64,000 nt of DNA from Rhizobiales bacterium 2SD (GCA_005502805.1 SCMY01000005.1:62001-126000), one strand, 5' to 3'. Shown: positions 8,928-18,649, counted from the stretch's first letter. Numbers and translations are program-made. The notes: generated by a model not told the origin, from the letters alone.

Positions 8928-9593
8928 ATGACACGGATCGTGATCGCGGATGATCACCCGCTCTTCCGCGGTGCATTGCGCCAGGCGGTCTCGCACGGGC
9001 TGGCGGGCTCGGAGGTCAGCGAGGTCGGCTCGCTCGAGGCGCTCGGCCAGGCGCTCGCGGAAGCCTCGGATATCGACCTCATCCTGCTCGATCTTTCCAT
9101 GCCCGGCGTGCAGGGCTTTTCCGGCCTGCTCTTCCTGCGGGCGTCCTATCCCGAGATTCCGGTCATCGTGGTCTCGGCCAATGACGATCCGGCCGTGATC
9201 CGCCGCTGCATCGAGTTCGGTGCGCTCGGCTTCCTGCCGAAGACCGCCGAGGTCGCGCAGATGGGCGAGGCGATCCAGGCCGTGCTCGACGGCGGCGTCT
9301 GGACACCGCCAGGTGTCGATCTCTCCGCCCCGGTCGACCACGAGACCGCCGACATGGTTCGCCGCCTGGCGACGCTGACGCCGCAGCAGGTGCGTGTGCT
9401 GATGATGCTGTCGGAAGGTTTGCTCAACAAGCAGATCGCCTATGAGCTCGGCGTCTCCGAGGCGACGGTCAAGGCGCATGTCTCGGCGATCCTGACCAAG
9501 CTCAACGTCGACAGCCGCACGCAAGCCGTGATCGCCGCCGCCAAGATCGCCGGCGCCGGCTGGGCGGCGCAGGGGGCCTCAGCGACGAGCTGA
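8928..9593 (+). CDS. NarL/FixJ-family response regulator (orphan)
   Basis: 221 residues. The receiver domain has the acidic pair ADDH, the phospho-acceptor aspartate in LILLDLSMPG and the lysine in FLPKTAE. A LuxR-type helix-turn-helix follows near residues 150-210 (LTPQQVRVLMMLSEGLLNKQIAYELGVSEATVKAHV). A longer frame exists, but GGAGGG at 8918-8923 sits four bases before ATG 8928, so that start is preferred. No histidine kinase is adjacent. Confidence 0.9.
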   Translation: MTRIVIADDHPLFRGALRQAVSHGLAGSEVSEVGSLEALGQALAEASDIDLILLDLSMPGVQGFSGLLFLRASYPEIPVIVVSANDDPAVIRRCIEFGALGFLPKTAEVAQMGEAIQAVLDGGVWTPPGVDLSAPVDHETADMVRRLATLTPQQVRVLMMLSEGLLNKQIAYELGVSEATVKAHVSAILTKLNVDSRTQAVIAAAKIAGAGWAAQGASATS

Positions 9594-9678
9594 GACGAGG
9601 GGCGGTTGACGGCGGCGTTCAGGCCCGGTTCAAGCGGGATCTGATTTGTCTCTCGCGGTCGATCCGAAGGGGATTTCC

Positions 9679-9951
9679 ATGGCCAATGGCGGTGGCACCG
9701 AGCGTTTCCTGGGCGGTTCCGTCCTCAGCGTCCTCGTGCGCCTGTTCTTCATCTCGCTCTTGGTCGGCGCCGCGATGGCCTTCCTCGGCCTGTCGCCGCG
9801 TGGACTTTGGGAGTCGGCGCTGCGCTTCGTCCGCTCGCTCACCGATATGGGCTTCGACGCGGTCCGCGAGGTCGGCGGCTGGGCACTCGCCGGTGCGCTG
9901 ATCGTCGTGCCGCTCTGGCTGATCAGCCGGCTCTTCGCCTCGAAGCGGTAA
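9679..9951 (+). CDS. DUF6460-type small inner-membrane protein
   Basis: A 90-residue protein with two hydrophobic segments, one around residues 18-38 (LVRLFFISLLVGAAMAFLGL) and one near the C-terminus (ALAGALIVVPLWLISRLF). The pattern fits the DUF6460 family of Rhizobiales membrane proteins; function is unknown. ATG 9679 follows an AAGGGG element by about 8 bases and is preferred over an upstream start at 9646. Confidence 0.7.
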   Translation: MANGGGTERFLGGSVLSVLVRLFFISLLVGAAMAFLGLSPRGLWESALRFVRSLTDMGFDAVREVGGWALAGALIVVPLWLISRLFASKR

Positions 9952-10124
9952 GAGCAAAGGCAAGGAGCCGGACCGATTTTCGGCCCTGCGGCCGAGCTTC
10001 GTGGCAGCCGGGTGCTGAGCTGCAAGGCGCGTCCGCTTGTTGCTTCTTGTAACTTCGCCGCCATGGCGCCGACGCGCCGGTGATCCCATATCCGTGGGAG
10101 CTGATCGCAACCACGGACTATCCC

Positions 10125-10721
10125 ATGACGTCCATTGCTGTCCGTCCCGCGACCCGAGACGAGGAGAGCGCCGTTTCCGCGGTGATCCGTCTCGCTTTCG
10201 CGTCTGATCCGATGGCGCGCTGGTCATTGAGAGACGCGCAGACCTATCTTGCCGTCATGCCCGACCTGATCCGTGCATTCGGCGCCGCTGCCTATGACAG
10301 TGACAGCGCCTATGTCAGCGACGATTTTGGCGGCGCGGCGCTGTGGCTGCCGCCCGGTGTGGAGCCGGATATCGAGGCGCTCGACCACCTCGTCACGACA
10401 AACGCCGATCCGGCGATCCTGGCTGATGTCGAAGCGGTCTTCACGTCGATGGTGCGCTATCATCCGGAGGTCCCGCACTGGTATCTGCCGCTGATCGGCA
10501 CCGATCCGGCACGGCAGGGGCAGGGAATCGGAAGCGCGCTCATGACCCATGCGCTTACACGGTGCGACCGTGAAGGCGTCGCGGCTTATCTGGAATCGTC
10601 GAACCCGCAGAATATCCCGCTCTATCAGCGACACGGGTTCGAAATCCTCGGAACCATCCAGCATGGCTCGTCGCCGGTCCTGACGCCGATGCTGCGCCCG
10701 CCGCAGCCGGCAGCAAGCTGA
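10125..10721 (+). CDS. GNAT family N-acetyltransferase
   Basis: 198 residues from ATG 10125; an in-frame upstream start at 10080 would add 15 residues that do not look like the fold. The acetyl-CoA binding motif A is seen as ARQGQGIGSALMTHAL around residue 130. The following YLESSNPQNIPLYQRHGFEILG is the usual C-terminal GNAT strand-helix. The acceptor substrate cannot be told from sequence. Confidence 0.85.
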   Translation: MTSIAVRPATRDEESAVSAVIRLAFASDPMARWSLRDAQTYLAVMPDLIRAFGAAAYDSDSAYVSDDFGGAALWLPPGVEPDIEALDHLVTTNADPAILADVEAVFTSMVRYHPEVPHWYLPLIGTDPARQGQGIGSALMTHALTRCDREGVAAYLESSNPQNIPLYQRHGFEILGTIQHGSSPVLTPMLRPPQPAAS

Positions 10722-10784
10722 TCCAGTGATCTCTCAGAAATCGATCGCGCGGCCCTTCTAGAGCGTGTCATCAGGCGCGCCGCC

Positions 10785-11873
10785 TCAGCCCATCTCTCCG
10801 CGTGCGATCGCTTCGGCGTCGCGTCCGACCAGCGCGTCGAGCCGCGGCAGACCGGCCTTGCGCAACTGCATGTCGAGCCCGCGCTTGACCTCGCCGACCA
10901 GTCCCGGCCCCTTGAACACCATCGCCGAATAGAACTGCACGAGGCTCGCCCCGGCCCGGACCTTGGCGAAGGCGCTCTCGGCGGAATCGATACCGCCGAC
11001 GCCGATCAGCGGGAACTGGCGCTCCACCCGCAGGAAGGTCTCGGCGAGGATGCGCGTCGAGGCGGCAAAAAGAGGTTTGCCCGAGAGACCTCCGGTCTCA
11101 GCCTTGTTCGCGCTGCGCAGGCCGTCCGGTCGGGCGATCGTCGTGTTCGAGACGATCATGCCGTCGACCTTGCGGCGGCGGGCGACCGCGACCATGCCGT
11201 CGAGCTCGGACATTGAGAGGTCGGGCGCGATCTTGATCAGCACCGGCGTCGGCTTAGCCCCGGCAGCGGTCTCGTCGCGGGCGGCGAGAGTGCGCGCGAT
11301 CAGCTCGTCGAGCGCGCTTTCTGCCTGCAGGTCGCGCAGGCCCGGCGTGTTCGGCGAGGAGACGTTGACGGTCAGGAAATCGGCGAGCGGCGCGAGCCTC
11401 CCCGCCAGCACCGCATAGTCGGCGCTGCGGTCGACCGAATCCTTGTTGGCGCCGAGATTGACGCCGACGAGGCCGCCCTTCTTCCGGCGCGCGGCCAGCC
11501 TGGCCGCGACCACTTCCATGCCCTCGCTGTTGAGGCCGTAGCGGTTGATGACCGCCTCGTCCTCCGGCAGGCGGAAGACGCGCGGGCGTGGATTGCCCGG
11601 CTGCGGCAGCGGCGTCACTCCGCCGATCTCGACGAAGCCGAAGCCGAGACCGAGTGCGCCGTCGATCGCCTCGGCATGCTTGTCGAAGCCGGCGGCGAGG
11701 CCGACCGGGTTGGCGAAGCGCAGGCCGAGGGCCTCGACCGTGAGCGACGGCGGATCGATCGCCGGCCTCAGTGGCGGCGCAGCGGCCAGCGCCGCGATCG
11801 TCAACCGGTGCGCCTGCTCGGCATCGAGCTTGTGAATCAGTGGCCGCGCCAGGCCGAACAGCGCTCCGATCAC
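10785..11873 (-). CDS. pyrD: Quinone-dependent dihydroorotate dehydrogenase (class 2)
   Basis: 362 residues from a GTG start. The enzyme oxidises dihydroorotate to orotate in pyrimidine synthesis and passes electrons to the membrane quinone pool. Evidence: an amphipathic N-terminal helix ([19 protein letters not shown]), FMN-site segments GLAAGFDKH and [10 protein letters not shown], catalytic serine in [13 protein letters not shown] (class 2 uses Ser where class 1 has Cys), and the phosphate loop GVGGIDSAE with [15 protein letters not shown]. The frame is open further upstream inside the DUF952 gene; the GTG start overlaps that gene's stop by four bases (GTGA). Confidence 0.95.
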   Translation of the reverse strand: MIGALFGLARPLIHKLDAEQAHRLTIAALAAAPPLRPAIDPPSLTVEALGLRFANPVGLAAGFDKHAEAIDGALGLGFGFVEIGGVTPLPQPGNPRPRVFRLPEDEAVINRYGLNSEGMEVVAARLAARRKKGGLVGVNLGANKDSVDRSADYAVLAGRLAPLADFLTVNVSSPNTPGLRDLQAESALDELIARTLAARDETAAGAKPTPVLIKIAPDLSMSELDGMVAVARRRKVDGMIVSNTTIARPDGLRSANKAETGGLSGKPLFAASTRILAETFLRVERQFPLIGVGGIDSAESAFAKVRAGASLVQFYSAMVFKGPGLVGEVKRGLDMQLRKAGLPRLDALVGRDAEAIARGEMG

Positions 11874-12223
11874 GCGACATCCTCCGGGAAGACATGGCCG
11901 CTCTCGCCCGATGGCAGTGGCGCGATCCAGCGCGCCTGCTTCGGGTCGAGTGGGGCATAGAGATGCGGGAACAGTGCCCCGCCGCGCGATGGCTCGTAGC
12001 GCAAGGCTTCGCCGAGCTTGGCATCGTCGATGGTGATCAGCAGCAGCCCATCCTGGTCGACGAAATGCTTCGCTGCGGTCTCGCGGACCTGTGCGCCGCT
12101 CGAGAAGTGGATGAAGCCGTCGGCGAGATCGACCGGCGCTCCCTGGAAGAGGCCTGCGGCCTCGGCTTCGCGCCAGAGCGCTTCGGGACAGATCTTGTAG
12201 ATGAGCGGCATGGCGCCGGACAT
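11870..12223 (-). CDS. DUF952 domain-containing protein
   Basis: 117 residues from ATG 12223 (alternative ATG 12211, four codons in). It starts [24 protein letters not shown], which is typical of DUF952 proteins, and contains [11 protein letters not shown] and FPHLYAPL. The molecular function is unknown. It is coupled to pyrD by a four-base overlap, an arrangement I recall from other alphaproteobacteria. Confidence 0.85.
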   Translation of the reverse strand: MSGAMPLIYKICPEALWREAEAAGLFQGAPVDLADGFIHFSSGAQVRETAAKHFVDQDGLLLITIDDAKLGEALRYEPSRGGALFPHLYAPLDPKQARWIAPLPSGESGHVFPEDVA

Positions 12224-12389
12224 ATCGCTGGAGCGGCTCCGGCAAAAGCGGAAACCGCGTGTCGGCCGGGCTGCATCTCCGATTTCTTTCGCCGGGATGC
12301 CGGTTCGCCTCGGCCGGGATGCTGCCGCTTGCAAAAAAATCCCGATCTCGGCCGCCGCGTGCAATGACGAATCAGATTGAATTCTTATT

Positions 12390-12418
12390 GGATAGGGGAT
12401 ATTTCCTATTCTATCCCC
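12390..12418. promoter_or_regulatory. Inverted repeats upstream of the LexA-like repressor (possible operator)
   Basis: An A/T-rich patch holds two overlapping dyads: GGGGATA (12395-12401) with TATCCCC (12412-12418), and GGATAG (12390-12395) with CTATCC (12411-12416). They end 44 bases before the repressor's ATG, where an autoregulatory operator would lie. The promoter elements themselves are not clear. Confidence 0.45.
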
Positions 12419-12462
12419 GCTTAGCGCCGCGTCGGCACCATCAGGAACGAGGCCTCTCCGCG

Positions 12463-13089
12463 ATGCTGTCCCATGACCAGATCTGGAGCGCGATCGACAC
12501 GCTCGCTCAGCGCTATGGCCTGACGCCGTCGGGTCTCGCCCGCAAGGCCGGGCTCGACGCCACCACCTTCAACCGCTCGAAGCGCGTCGGCGCAGATGGG
12601 CGCGAGCGTTGGCCCTCGACCGAGTCGATCGCCAAGATACTCGCCGCCACCGGCGCCTCCTTCGACGAGTTCATGAACGTGATCCGGCGTGGCGCGCCGC
12701 CGGCGCATACCGTCCCGCTGATCGGCTTTGCACAGGCGGGCTCGGGCGGCTTCTTCGACGACGGTGGCTTCCCGGTCGGCTCTGGCTGGGACGAGGTCGC
12801 CTTTCCCGGCCTGCACGACGAGAAGGCCTATGCGCTCGAGATCGCTGGTGATTCGATGCTGCCGCTCTATCGCGACGGCGACACCATCATCGTTTCCCCC
12901 GGCGCTGCGATCCGTCGCGGTGATCGCGTCGTGGTCAAGACGGTCGATGGCGAGGTGCTGGCCAAGCAGCTCCGGCGCCAGACGGCCAAGACGGTCGAGC
13001 TCGCCTCACTCAACCCAGAGCATGCCGACCGGGTGCTGGCGCTCTCCGAGATCGCCTTCATGGCGCGGGTGATCTGGGCGAGCCAGTAG
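12463..13089 (+). CDS. LexA-like repressor: HTH domain plus S24 self-cleaving peptidase
   Basis: 208 residues from ATG 12463. The N-terminal XRE-like helix-turn-helix includes RYGLTPSGLARKAGLDATTF and RWPSTESIAKILAATG. The C-terminal S24 domain has the nucleophile serine in GDSMLPLYRDGD (about residue 130), the general-base lysine in RVVVKTVDGEVLAKQL, and a candidate Ala-Gly cleavage site in AQAGSGGFFDD. This is the layout of phage CI and LexA repressors that self-cleave when RecA is activated. It is not the canonical SOS LexA. Nearby inverted repeats suggest autoregulation. Confidence 0.82.
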   Translation: MLSHDQIWSAIDTLAQRYGLTPSGLARKAGLDATTFNRSKRVGADGRERWPSTESIAKILAATGASFDEFMNVIRRGAPPAHTVPLIGFAQAGSGGFFDDGGFPVGSGWDEVAFPGLHDEKAYALEIAGDSMLPLYRDGDTIIVSPGAAIRRGDRVVVKTVDGEVLAKQLRRQTAKTVELASLNPEHADRVLALSEIAFMARVIWASQ

Positions 13090-13098
13090 TCAGGCCGA

Positions 13099-14550
13099 TC
13101 ATGCCGCCCGCTGCGCCGGCAGCGACACCGTGAACACGGCGCCGATCTCCGAGGGCTCCAGCGCGATCATCCCGCCATGCAGCCGCACCAGCTCGGCCGC
13201 GATGGCGAGGCCGAGCCCGGTGCCGCCGGGATTGACCGAGCCACGGAAGGCCTGGAACAGGTTGTCGCGCGCCCGCGGCGGCACGCCGGGCCCATTGTCG
13301 GCGATGCGCAGAACGATCTCGCCATGGCGGGGAGCGGCACTGATTCGGAGCGTCGGGGCGCGTTCGCCGGTTGCCGCGACGCCGTCGAGCGCCTGGATCG
13401 CATTGCGCATTAGGTTGGAGAGCACACGCGCCATCTGATCGGGATCGCAGGGGGCGACCATCTCGGCCGGCACCTCATTGGTGAAGCCGATCGTTCCGTT
13501 CTCGCCGAGGCCGAGCAGCTCGGCCTGTTCGGCGACGAGCTGGCGCAGGGCCACGTCGCGCAAGGTCGGCGTCGCCTCGGCCGCGCGGCCATAGGCGAGC
13601 GTCGCCTGGCAGAAGTCGATGGCGCGTCCCAGCGTCGCGATCAGGCGCGGCGCGAAGCGCCTGATCTTCGGATCGCGCGTCTCGGTCAAACGGTCCGACA
13701 TCAACTGCGCTGCGGCCAGCATATTGCGCAGGTCGTGATTGATCTTGCTGACGGCGAGGCCGAGCTCGGCGAGGTGCTTCTTGGCCCGGAGGTCGTCGGC
13801 GAGCGTCGCTTGCATGCGCGCCAGCGCCCGCTGCGCCTCGCCGATCTCGTCGACGCGCAGCGTTGGCTCGATGATCCGGCGCGGATTCTCCGGATCATGC
13901 TCGAATTCCATCACATTGGCGGCGAGATGACGAATGGGCTGCACGATCAGCCAGTTCAGCGAGAGATAGACCAGCCCCGCCGTCAGAATCGAGATGATCA
14001 GCGTGACCAGCGTCAGGTTGACCGAGAATTTCAGCATGGCGCGGCGCAGTGGCCGCTCGTCGATCACCATCTCGACGAAGTCGGCGGCGCCGACCGCCTG
14101 CCCGACCACCCGGATCGGCATTTCATGCGAGGGGCTGACGAGCGTCGCCACCGATTCGACGATCGACTGCATCCAGCTCTGATCGCGCAGATCGACGGTC
14201 TTGGCGACTTCATGCGGCATCGAATCAAGGCTGAGCAAGCGGCGCGCACCTCCGACGCGTGCGGCGATGGCGGAAGCGCCGACGCCGGCAAGCAAGCGCT
14301 CCTCGCTGCCTTCCGGCAGCCCTTCGGCTGGAGACCCCTCTAGTACGAGCACGGCGATCTGCGCCGCCGCGAGGCGATCGTTCAGCCAATTGCGCCGGAA
14401 ATTCGCGACCGAGGGCAGGTAGATCAGCACCTCCGCCAGCATCACGAACAGGATGGTCAGGACCAGCAGCTTGGCCGACAGGCCGAGCTGCGTCGGCCCG
14501 CGTGGGACGCTGATCGACAGGGTGTTGGGATCGAACCGCCTCACTGACAT
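13099..14550 (-). CDS. Membrane sensor histidine kinase (HAMP domain)
   Basis: 483 residues. A transmembrane helix near residues 25-48 (LLVLTILFVMLAEVLIYLP) is followed by a periplasmic domain and a second helix near 175-200 (LTLVTLIISILTAGLVYLSL). Then come HAMP, a dimerisation box with the phospho-histidine in KINHDLRNML, and an HATPase domain with N box NLMRNAIQAL, G1 DNGPGVPP and G2 GGTGLGLAIA. There is no adjacent response regulator on this strand. The gene starts 11 bases after a degenerate flavoprotein reductase and is probably co-transcribed with it. Confidence 0.88.
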   Translation of the reverse strand: MSVRRFDPNTLSISVPRGPTQLGLSAKLLVLTILFVMLAEVLIYLPSVANFRRNWLNDRLAAAQIAVLVLEGSPAEGLPEGSEERLLAGVGASAIAARVGGARRLLSLDSMPHEVAKTVDLRDQSWMQSIVESVATLVSPSHEMPIRVVGQAVGAADFVEMVIDERPLRRAMLKFSVNLTLVTLIISILTAGLVYLSLNWLIVQPIRHLAANVMEFEHDPENPRRIIEPTLRVDEIGEAQRALARMQATLADDLRAKKHLAELGLAVSKINHDLRNMLAAAQLMSDRLTETRDPKIRRFAPRLIATLGRAIDFCQATLAYGRAAEATPTLRDVALRQLVAEQAELLGLGENGTIGFTNEVPAEMVAPCDPDQMARVLSNLMRNAIQALDGVAATGERAPTLRISAAPRHGEIVLRIADNGPGVPPRARDNLFQAFRGSVNPGGTGLGLAIAAELVRLHGGMIALEPSEIGAVFTVSLPAQRAA

Positions 14551-14561
14551 CGACAGCCAGT

Positions 14562-16007
14562 CTATCCGAAACGGCGAAGGAAGCCGATGAGCCGGCGAAT
14601 GCCAGGCTTTGCCGCGAGCGGTGCCTGGAAGGAGAGCGCTGCTTTTTGTGATAGTTCCGACAGGCTTTGAGATGGCGTGATCAGTCCGGCCATCTCCTTG
14701 ACGTTCATTCGCTTCTGGATAGCGAGCCCCCAGGGCACGATCAGCTCCGCAGCTTGCGCCCCGGCGATGACGACACCGAGAATGCCGCCCTTACGGTCGG
14801 TCACCAGCTTGATCAGCCCTTCGCTTTCCCGCTTGGCCCGGGCCTGGCCGCTTTCGGCATAGGGCCAGCGCAGCACCCTGACATCGCCTTGCGCTCGTGC
14901 CTGTGTTTCGCTCAGGCCGACGCTCGCCAGCTGCGGCTGGCCATGGACCGCGCTGGGGACCAGCTCCCGCCTGAAGCGGGTGGGCTGGCGGAACAGGGCG
15001 TTGCGGAGCACGAGCCCGGCCTGATGCTGGGCGGCATGGCTCGACGTCATCCCGGCAGCCGCGCCGCCGGCACAATCGCCGATCGCATAGATGCTGCGAT
15101 TAGCGGTCCGCAGCGTATCGTCGACGACGATGCCGGTCTCGTCGCTGCGGACGCCGGCGAGATCGAGCTCGAGGCCTGCGATGTTCGGCTTGCGCCCGCT
15201 CGCAATCAGGAGATGCGTGCCGTCGATGCGGATGTCGCCGTCGAGGACGAGACGCGGCCGCTGTCGGTGCATCTCGGCGCGCAGGGCCGGCCGGCTCTCG
15301 TGCAGGACGATGCCGTCGCCGAGTAAAGCGCGCCTGAGCACGCCGGCTGCTTCGGGATCCTCGTTCGGAAGGAGGCCTTCCCGTGCGACCAAGGCGACTT
15401 CGCTGCCGAGCGTGCGCATCGCCTGCGCCAGTTCGACGGCGGCTGCCGTTCCCCCGAATACGATCAGCCGCTCCGGTCGCTTGGTCAGTTCGAAAAGGCT
15501 GTCCTCGGTCAGGCAGGGCAGGTCGGGCAGACCCGCTATGTCCGGCGTCACCGGCACGGAGCCGGTCGCGACCACGAAGCGGCGCGCCTTGACCACCGTT
15601 TCGCCGACGATGATCTGACGGCGGTTCTGGAAGCATGCCTCGCCCTTCAGCACGAGCACGCCGAGGGCGGTGAGGCGTTCATCCGAGTCGTTCGCAGCCA
15701 ATCTCGCTGCAACCTGGTCGAGATGAGCCCTCACGCGTCCGTAGTCGATTTCGCTAGCCTTCGCCGACAGGCCGAGGGCCTCGGCGTCGGCGATGGCGCG
15801 CGCCTGCTCGGCCGCGGCCCGCAGGGCCTGGCCGCGTATGCCCTCGTTGAGGGACAGTATGCTCCCGCTCTGCCTGATCAGCACGGTCCGGACGCCGAAC
15901 AGCGCGGCGGCGGTCGCGACCGCGAGCCCTCCCGGGCCATCGCCGACGACGCAAATGTCCGGCGTCAGCGGCTCCTTGCTGGCTGCTGGGCTGGCGGTTT
16001 GGCTCAC
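14562..16007 (-). CDS. Pyridine nucleotide-disulfide oxidoreductase family flavoprotein lacking the redox cysteines
   Basis: 481 residues from GTG 16007, preceded by GGGAGA six bases upstream; a longer frame to 16067 is less likely. The family fold is clear: FAD loop VVGDGPGGLAVA near the N-terminus, FVVATGSVP, the FAD-closing motif YAIGDCAGG, and a C-terminal dimerisation domain. The position of the CLNVGC redox disulfide reads SLNEGI, so both cysteines are gone. The C-terminal HPTLSE-type base region reads SQSLSE, so the histidine is gone. The second nucleotide loop is GGTAAA in place of GGGxxG. It cannot work as a normal dihydrolipoamide or mercuric reductase; a redox-sensing or electron-transfer role is possible. 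Confidence 0.82.
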   Translation of the reverse strand: MSQTASPAASKEPLTPDICVVGDGPGGLAVATAAALFGVRTVLIRQSGSILSLNEGIRGQALRAAAEQARAIADAEALGLSAKASEIDYGRVRAHLDQVAARLAANDSDERLTALGVLVLKGEACFQNRRQIIVGETVVKARRFVVATGSVPVTPDIAGLPDLPCLTEDSLFELTKRPERLIVFGGTAAAVELAQAMRTLGSEVALVAREGLLPNEDPEAAGVLRRALLGDGIVLHESRPALRAEMHRQRPRLVLDGDIRIDGTHLLIASGRKPNIAGLELDLAGVRSDETGIVVDDTLRTANRSIYAIGDCAGGAAAGMTSSHAAQHQAGLVLRNALFRQPTRFRRELVPSAVHGQPQLASVGLSETQARAQGDVRVLRWPYAESGQARAKRESEGLIKLVTDRKGGILGVVIAGAQAAELIVPWGLAIQKRMNVKEMAGLITPSQSLSELSQKAALSFQAPLAAKPGIRRLIGFLRRFG

Positions 16008-16121
16008 GCCGCATCTCCCGGTCGCTGTCCTGCTCGTGCAGATGCGTTGCCGCTGCGGCGGAATCAAGTTCGTTGCTGCGATAGTTCCGGCGGGAAGCAG
16101 CCGGTGATGGCGGAACTATTC

Positions 16122-18482
16122 TCAGGCGATCTTGCGCGGCTCGTCACCCTTGCCGAATTCCGACACCGGTTGCGGCCGGCCGAACAGATAGCCTTGCGCC
16201 CGCTGAGCGCCGAGCAGTTGCACCGCCATGCGCTGCGCTTCGGTCTCGATGCCCTCGACCACGACGTTCATCGACAGGCGCCGGGCGAGCTGGCAGACCG
16301 CTTCGATCACCGCCTTGGAGGCCTCGTCGCTGTTGACGTCGCGGCTGAAGCTCTGGTCGATCTTCACCTGCGAGAACGGATAGGTCGAGAGATAGGCGAG
16401 CGAGGAGTAGCCCGTCCCGAAATCGTCGAGCGCGAACTTGACCCCGATCGCGCGCAACTCGTTGATGACTTCGAGCGTCGTCTTGTTGTCCTCGATCAGC
16501 AGCGATTCCGTCACTTCGAGTGTCAGGCGGCCCGGGGCGAGATGGGCCAGCAGCAGAGCGTTCTTGACGGTCTCGACGATGCGGCGCGGCTCGCGGAACT
16601 GCAGTGGCGAGATGTTGACGGAGACGCCGATACCCCCCGGCCAATTCGCTGCGTCGCGGCAGGCCTGGCGGATCGCCCAGTCGCCCATGCCGGCGATCAG
16701 GCCGGATTGTTCGGCGATCGGGATGAATACGCCAGGCGGCACCATGCCGCGGGTTGGGTGCCGCCAGCGCATCAGCGCCTCGCGCGTCACGGTCTCCTGC
16801 GTGCGCAGGTCGATGATCGGCTGATAGTACAGTTCCAGTGCGCCTTCGGTCGTCGCTTGGCGCAGGTCCACCTCGATCTCGTGGCGTTCGAGCATCTCCT
16901 CCGCCATAGCCGGGTCGAAGAAGGTCGCGGTGTTGCGGCCGGCGGCCTTGGCCTTGTAGAGCGCGGTGTCGGCATGACGCAGCAGGTCGGCGGGCGTGGC
17001 GCCGTCCGTGGGAGCAAGTGCGATGCCGATGCTTGCGGTGACGTAGACAGTCTTGGTTTCGAGCTCGAAGGCACGATCCATCGACTCGATCATGCGCTGC
17101 GCGATCATCCGGACCGTCGCGACGTCGGTCGCAGGCAGGATCAGCACGAACTCGTCGCCGCCGAAGCGGGCTAGCAGATCGTTGTGGCGGATCGCGCTCT
17201 TCAGCCGCGCCGCGGTCTGGATCAGCACCCGGTCGCCGATGTCGTGGCCGAGATTGTCGTTGACCTGCTTGAAGCCGTCGAGGTCGATATAAAGCAGCGC
17301 GAAGGTTTCACCCGTGCGATCCTGCCGGCGGACGGCCTCGGCGAGCTGCGTGTTGAACTCGAAACGGTTGGCGAGGCCGGTCAACTCGTCGAAGCGCGCC
17401 ATCTGCTCGATCCGCGCCTCGGTCGCCTTTCGCTCGGTCGCGTCCTCGGTCAGCATCAGCACGCCGCCTTCGGCCGCGGGCGCGATGGTGACGACGAGCA
17501 TCCGGCCATTGCGCGACTGCAATTCGTAGACGGCCGCCTGCTGGGTCGCCTGCACGCCGTCCAAGGCCGCCTTGATGTCGCGGACCTGTTCCGGGTTCAT
17601 CACCTGTCGTTCGACCAGGAAACGGGCGATCGCGCTGATCGGCGTGCCGGGCAGTGCCAGAGTTTCCGGAATGCCGTAGAGCGCGGCGTGCGGTGCGTTC
17701 GAGACCGCGAGGTCGAGCTTGCGGTCGAACATCGCAAGGCCGTGGATCATTGTGTTGAGCGCGGCGTCGAGCGTCAGGTTCTGCGAGCGCAGGGCGGTGG
17801 CGAGCGCCTTGGATTGTTTGGTCGCATCGCTCAGCGCCAGCAGGTTGCGGTGCAGCGAGTTGGTGATCGCGATGTTGGCGACGACATAGAGGAAGGCGAA
17901 ATAGCCGATGTACTGATAATAGGGGTTGTGCGCCTGGATCAGGCCGATCGCCATCGGCACGCAGAAGGTCAGCAGCTGGACGGCGACGAATTTCGGCCGC
18001 CCGGCGTTGCGGGCGACATAGCCGGAGGCGAGTGCGATCGTCGAGGATACCGAGGTGATGTGGGCGGCGGGATCGTCCGTCCAGGCGAGCGCCGCATAGC
18101 AGCTGAAGCCGAGCACGGCGCTGAACACGGTCGCGCCGAAGAAATACTCCCGGTCCCAGCGCTTGGTCTGGACGAGCGTATCCTCGGAATGGTCGAGCCG
18201 GCGATAGCGGACCACCGTGACGATACGTAAGACGACGACCAGCGCGACGCACAGCGTCAGCGCCATGAAGAGCTCGGCCTTGGTCGCCACCCAGCACAGG
18301 AAGGGCGTGAGGATACCGGCAATGCCCCCGGGGATGATCGAGCCCGGCGAGGAGAACAGCGAAGAAACCAGCAGGCGATAATCGGCGAGATCGACCGCGC
18401 TCCGGCCGCCATGATCAGCCGGCTGTTCCGCGATCGCCCTGCCTGCGCTGGTGCTGCGCAACCGGTTCGGCACTCCCGCCAT
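16122..18482 (-). CDS. Membrane PAS-GGDEF-EAL cyclic-di-GMP protein
   Basis: 786 residues from ATG 18482, preceded by AGGAG; a GTG eight codons upstream is the alternative. The N-terminal third has several hydrophobic segments, then a PAS-like domain (LDAALNTMIHGLAMFDRKLDLAVSN begins it). The GGDEF domain has ARFGGDEF with an RxxD inhibitory site (RHND) five residues before it. The EAL domain keeps its catalytic set: EALMRW, NISPLQF, LEVTES, DDFGTGYSS, KIDQSF, VVEGIETE. Both c-di-GMP synthesis and hydrolysis are therefore possible. It lies downstream of the RpfF-like gene on the same strand, 167 bases away. Confidence 0.92.
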   Translation of the reverse strand: MAGVPNRLRSTSAGRAIAEQPADHGGRSAVDLADYRLLVSSLFSSPGSIIPGGIAGILTPFLCWVATKAELFMALTLCVALVVVLRIVTVVRYRRLDHSEDTLVQTKRWDREYFFGATVFSAVLGFSCYAALAWTDDPAAHITSVSSTIALASGYVARNAGRPKFVAVQLLTFCVPMAIGLIQAHNPYYQYIGYFAFLYVVANIAITNSLHRNLLALSDATKQSKALATALRSQNLTLDAALNTMIHGLAMFDRKLDLAVSNAPHAALYGIPETLALPGTPISAIARFLVERQVMNPEQVRDIKAALDGVQATQQAAVYELQSRNGRMLVVTIAPAAEGGVLMLTEDATERKATEARIEQMARFDELTGLANRFEFNTQLAEAVRRQDRTGETFALLYIDLDGFKQVNDNLGHDIGDRVLIQTAARLKSAIRHNDLLARFGGDEFVLILPATDVATVRMIAQRMIESMDRAFELETKTVYVTASIGIALAPTDGATPADLLRHADTALYKAKAAGRNTATFFDPAMAEEMLERHEIEVDLRQATTEGALELYYQPIIDLRTQETVTREALMRWRHPTRGMVPPGVFIPIAEQSGLIAGMGDWAIRQACRDAANWPGGIGVSVNISPLQFREPRRIVETVKNALLLAHLAPGRLTLEVTESLLIEDNKTTLEVINELRAIGVKFALDDFGTGYSSLAYLSTYPFSQVKIDQSFSRDVNSDEASKAVIEAVCQLARRLSMNVVVEGIETEAQRMAVQLLGAQRAQGYLFGRPQPVSEFGKGDEPRKIA

Positions 18483-18649
18483 CCACTCCTGCCTTTTGAC
18501 GGTCACCGGAGAGGCGGGTGAACGAGCCCATCCTTTGCCGCATCACCTAACGGTCTTAAGAGGGAAAGGTAAAAGTTTCATGAGGGTTACACGGCGGAGT
18601 CGCGCGATCGGCGGAAACGCCGGTCACATTGGCGATGCTCTCGGCCCGC

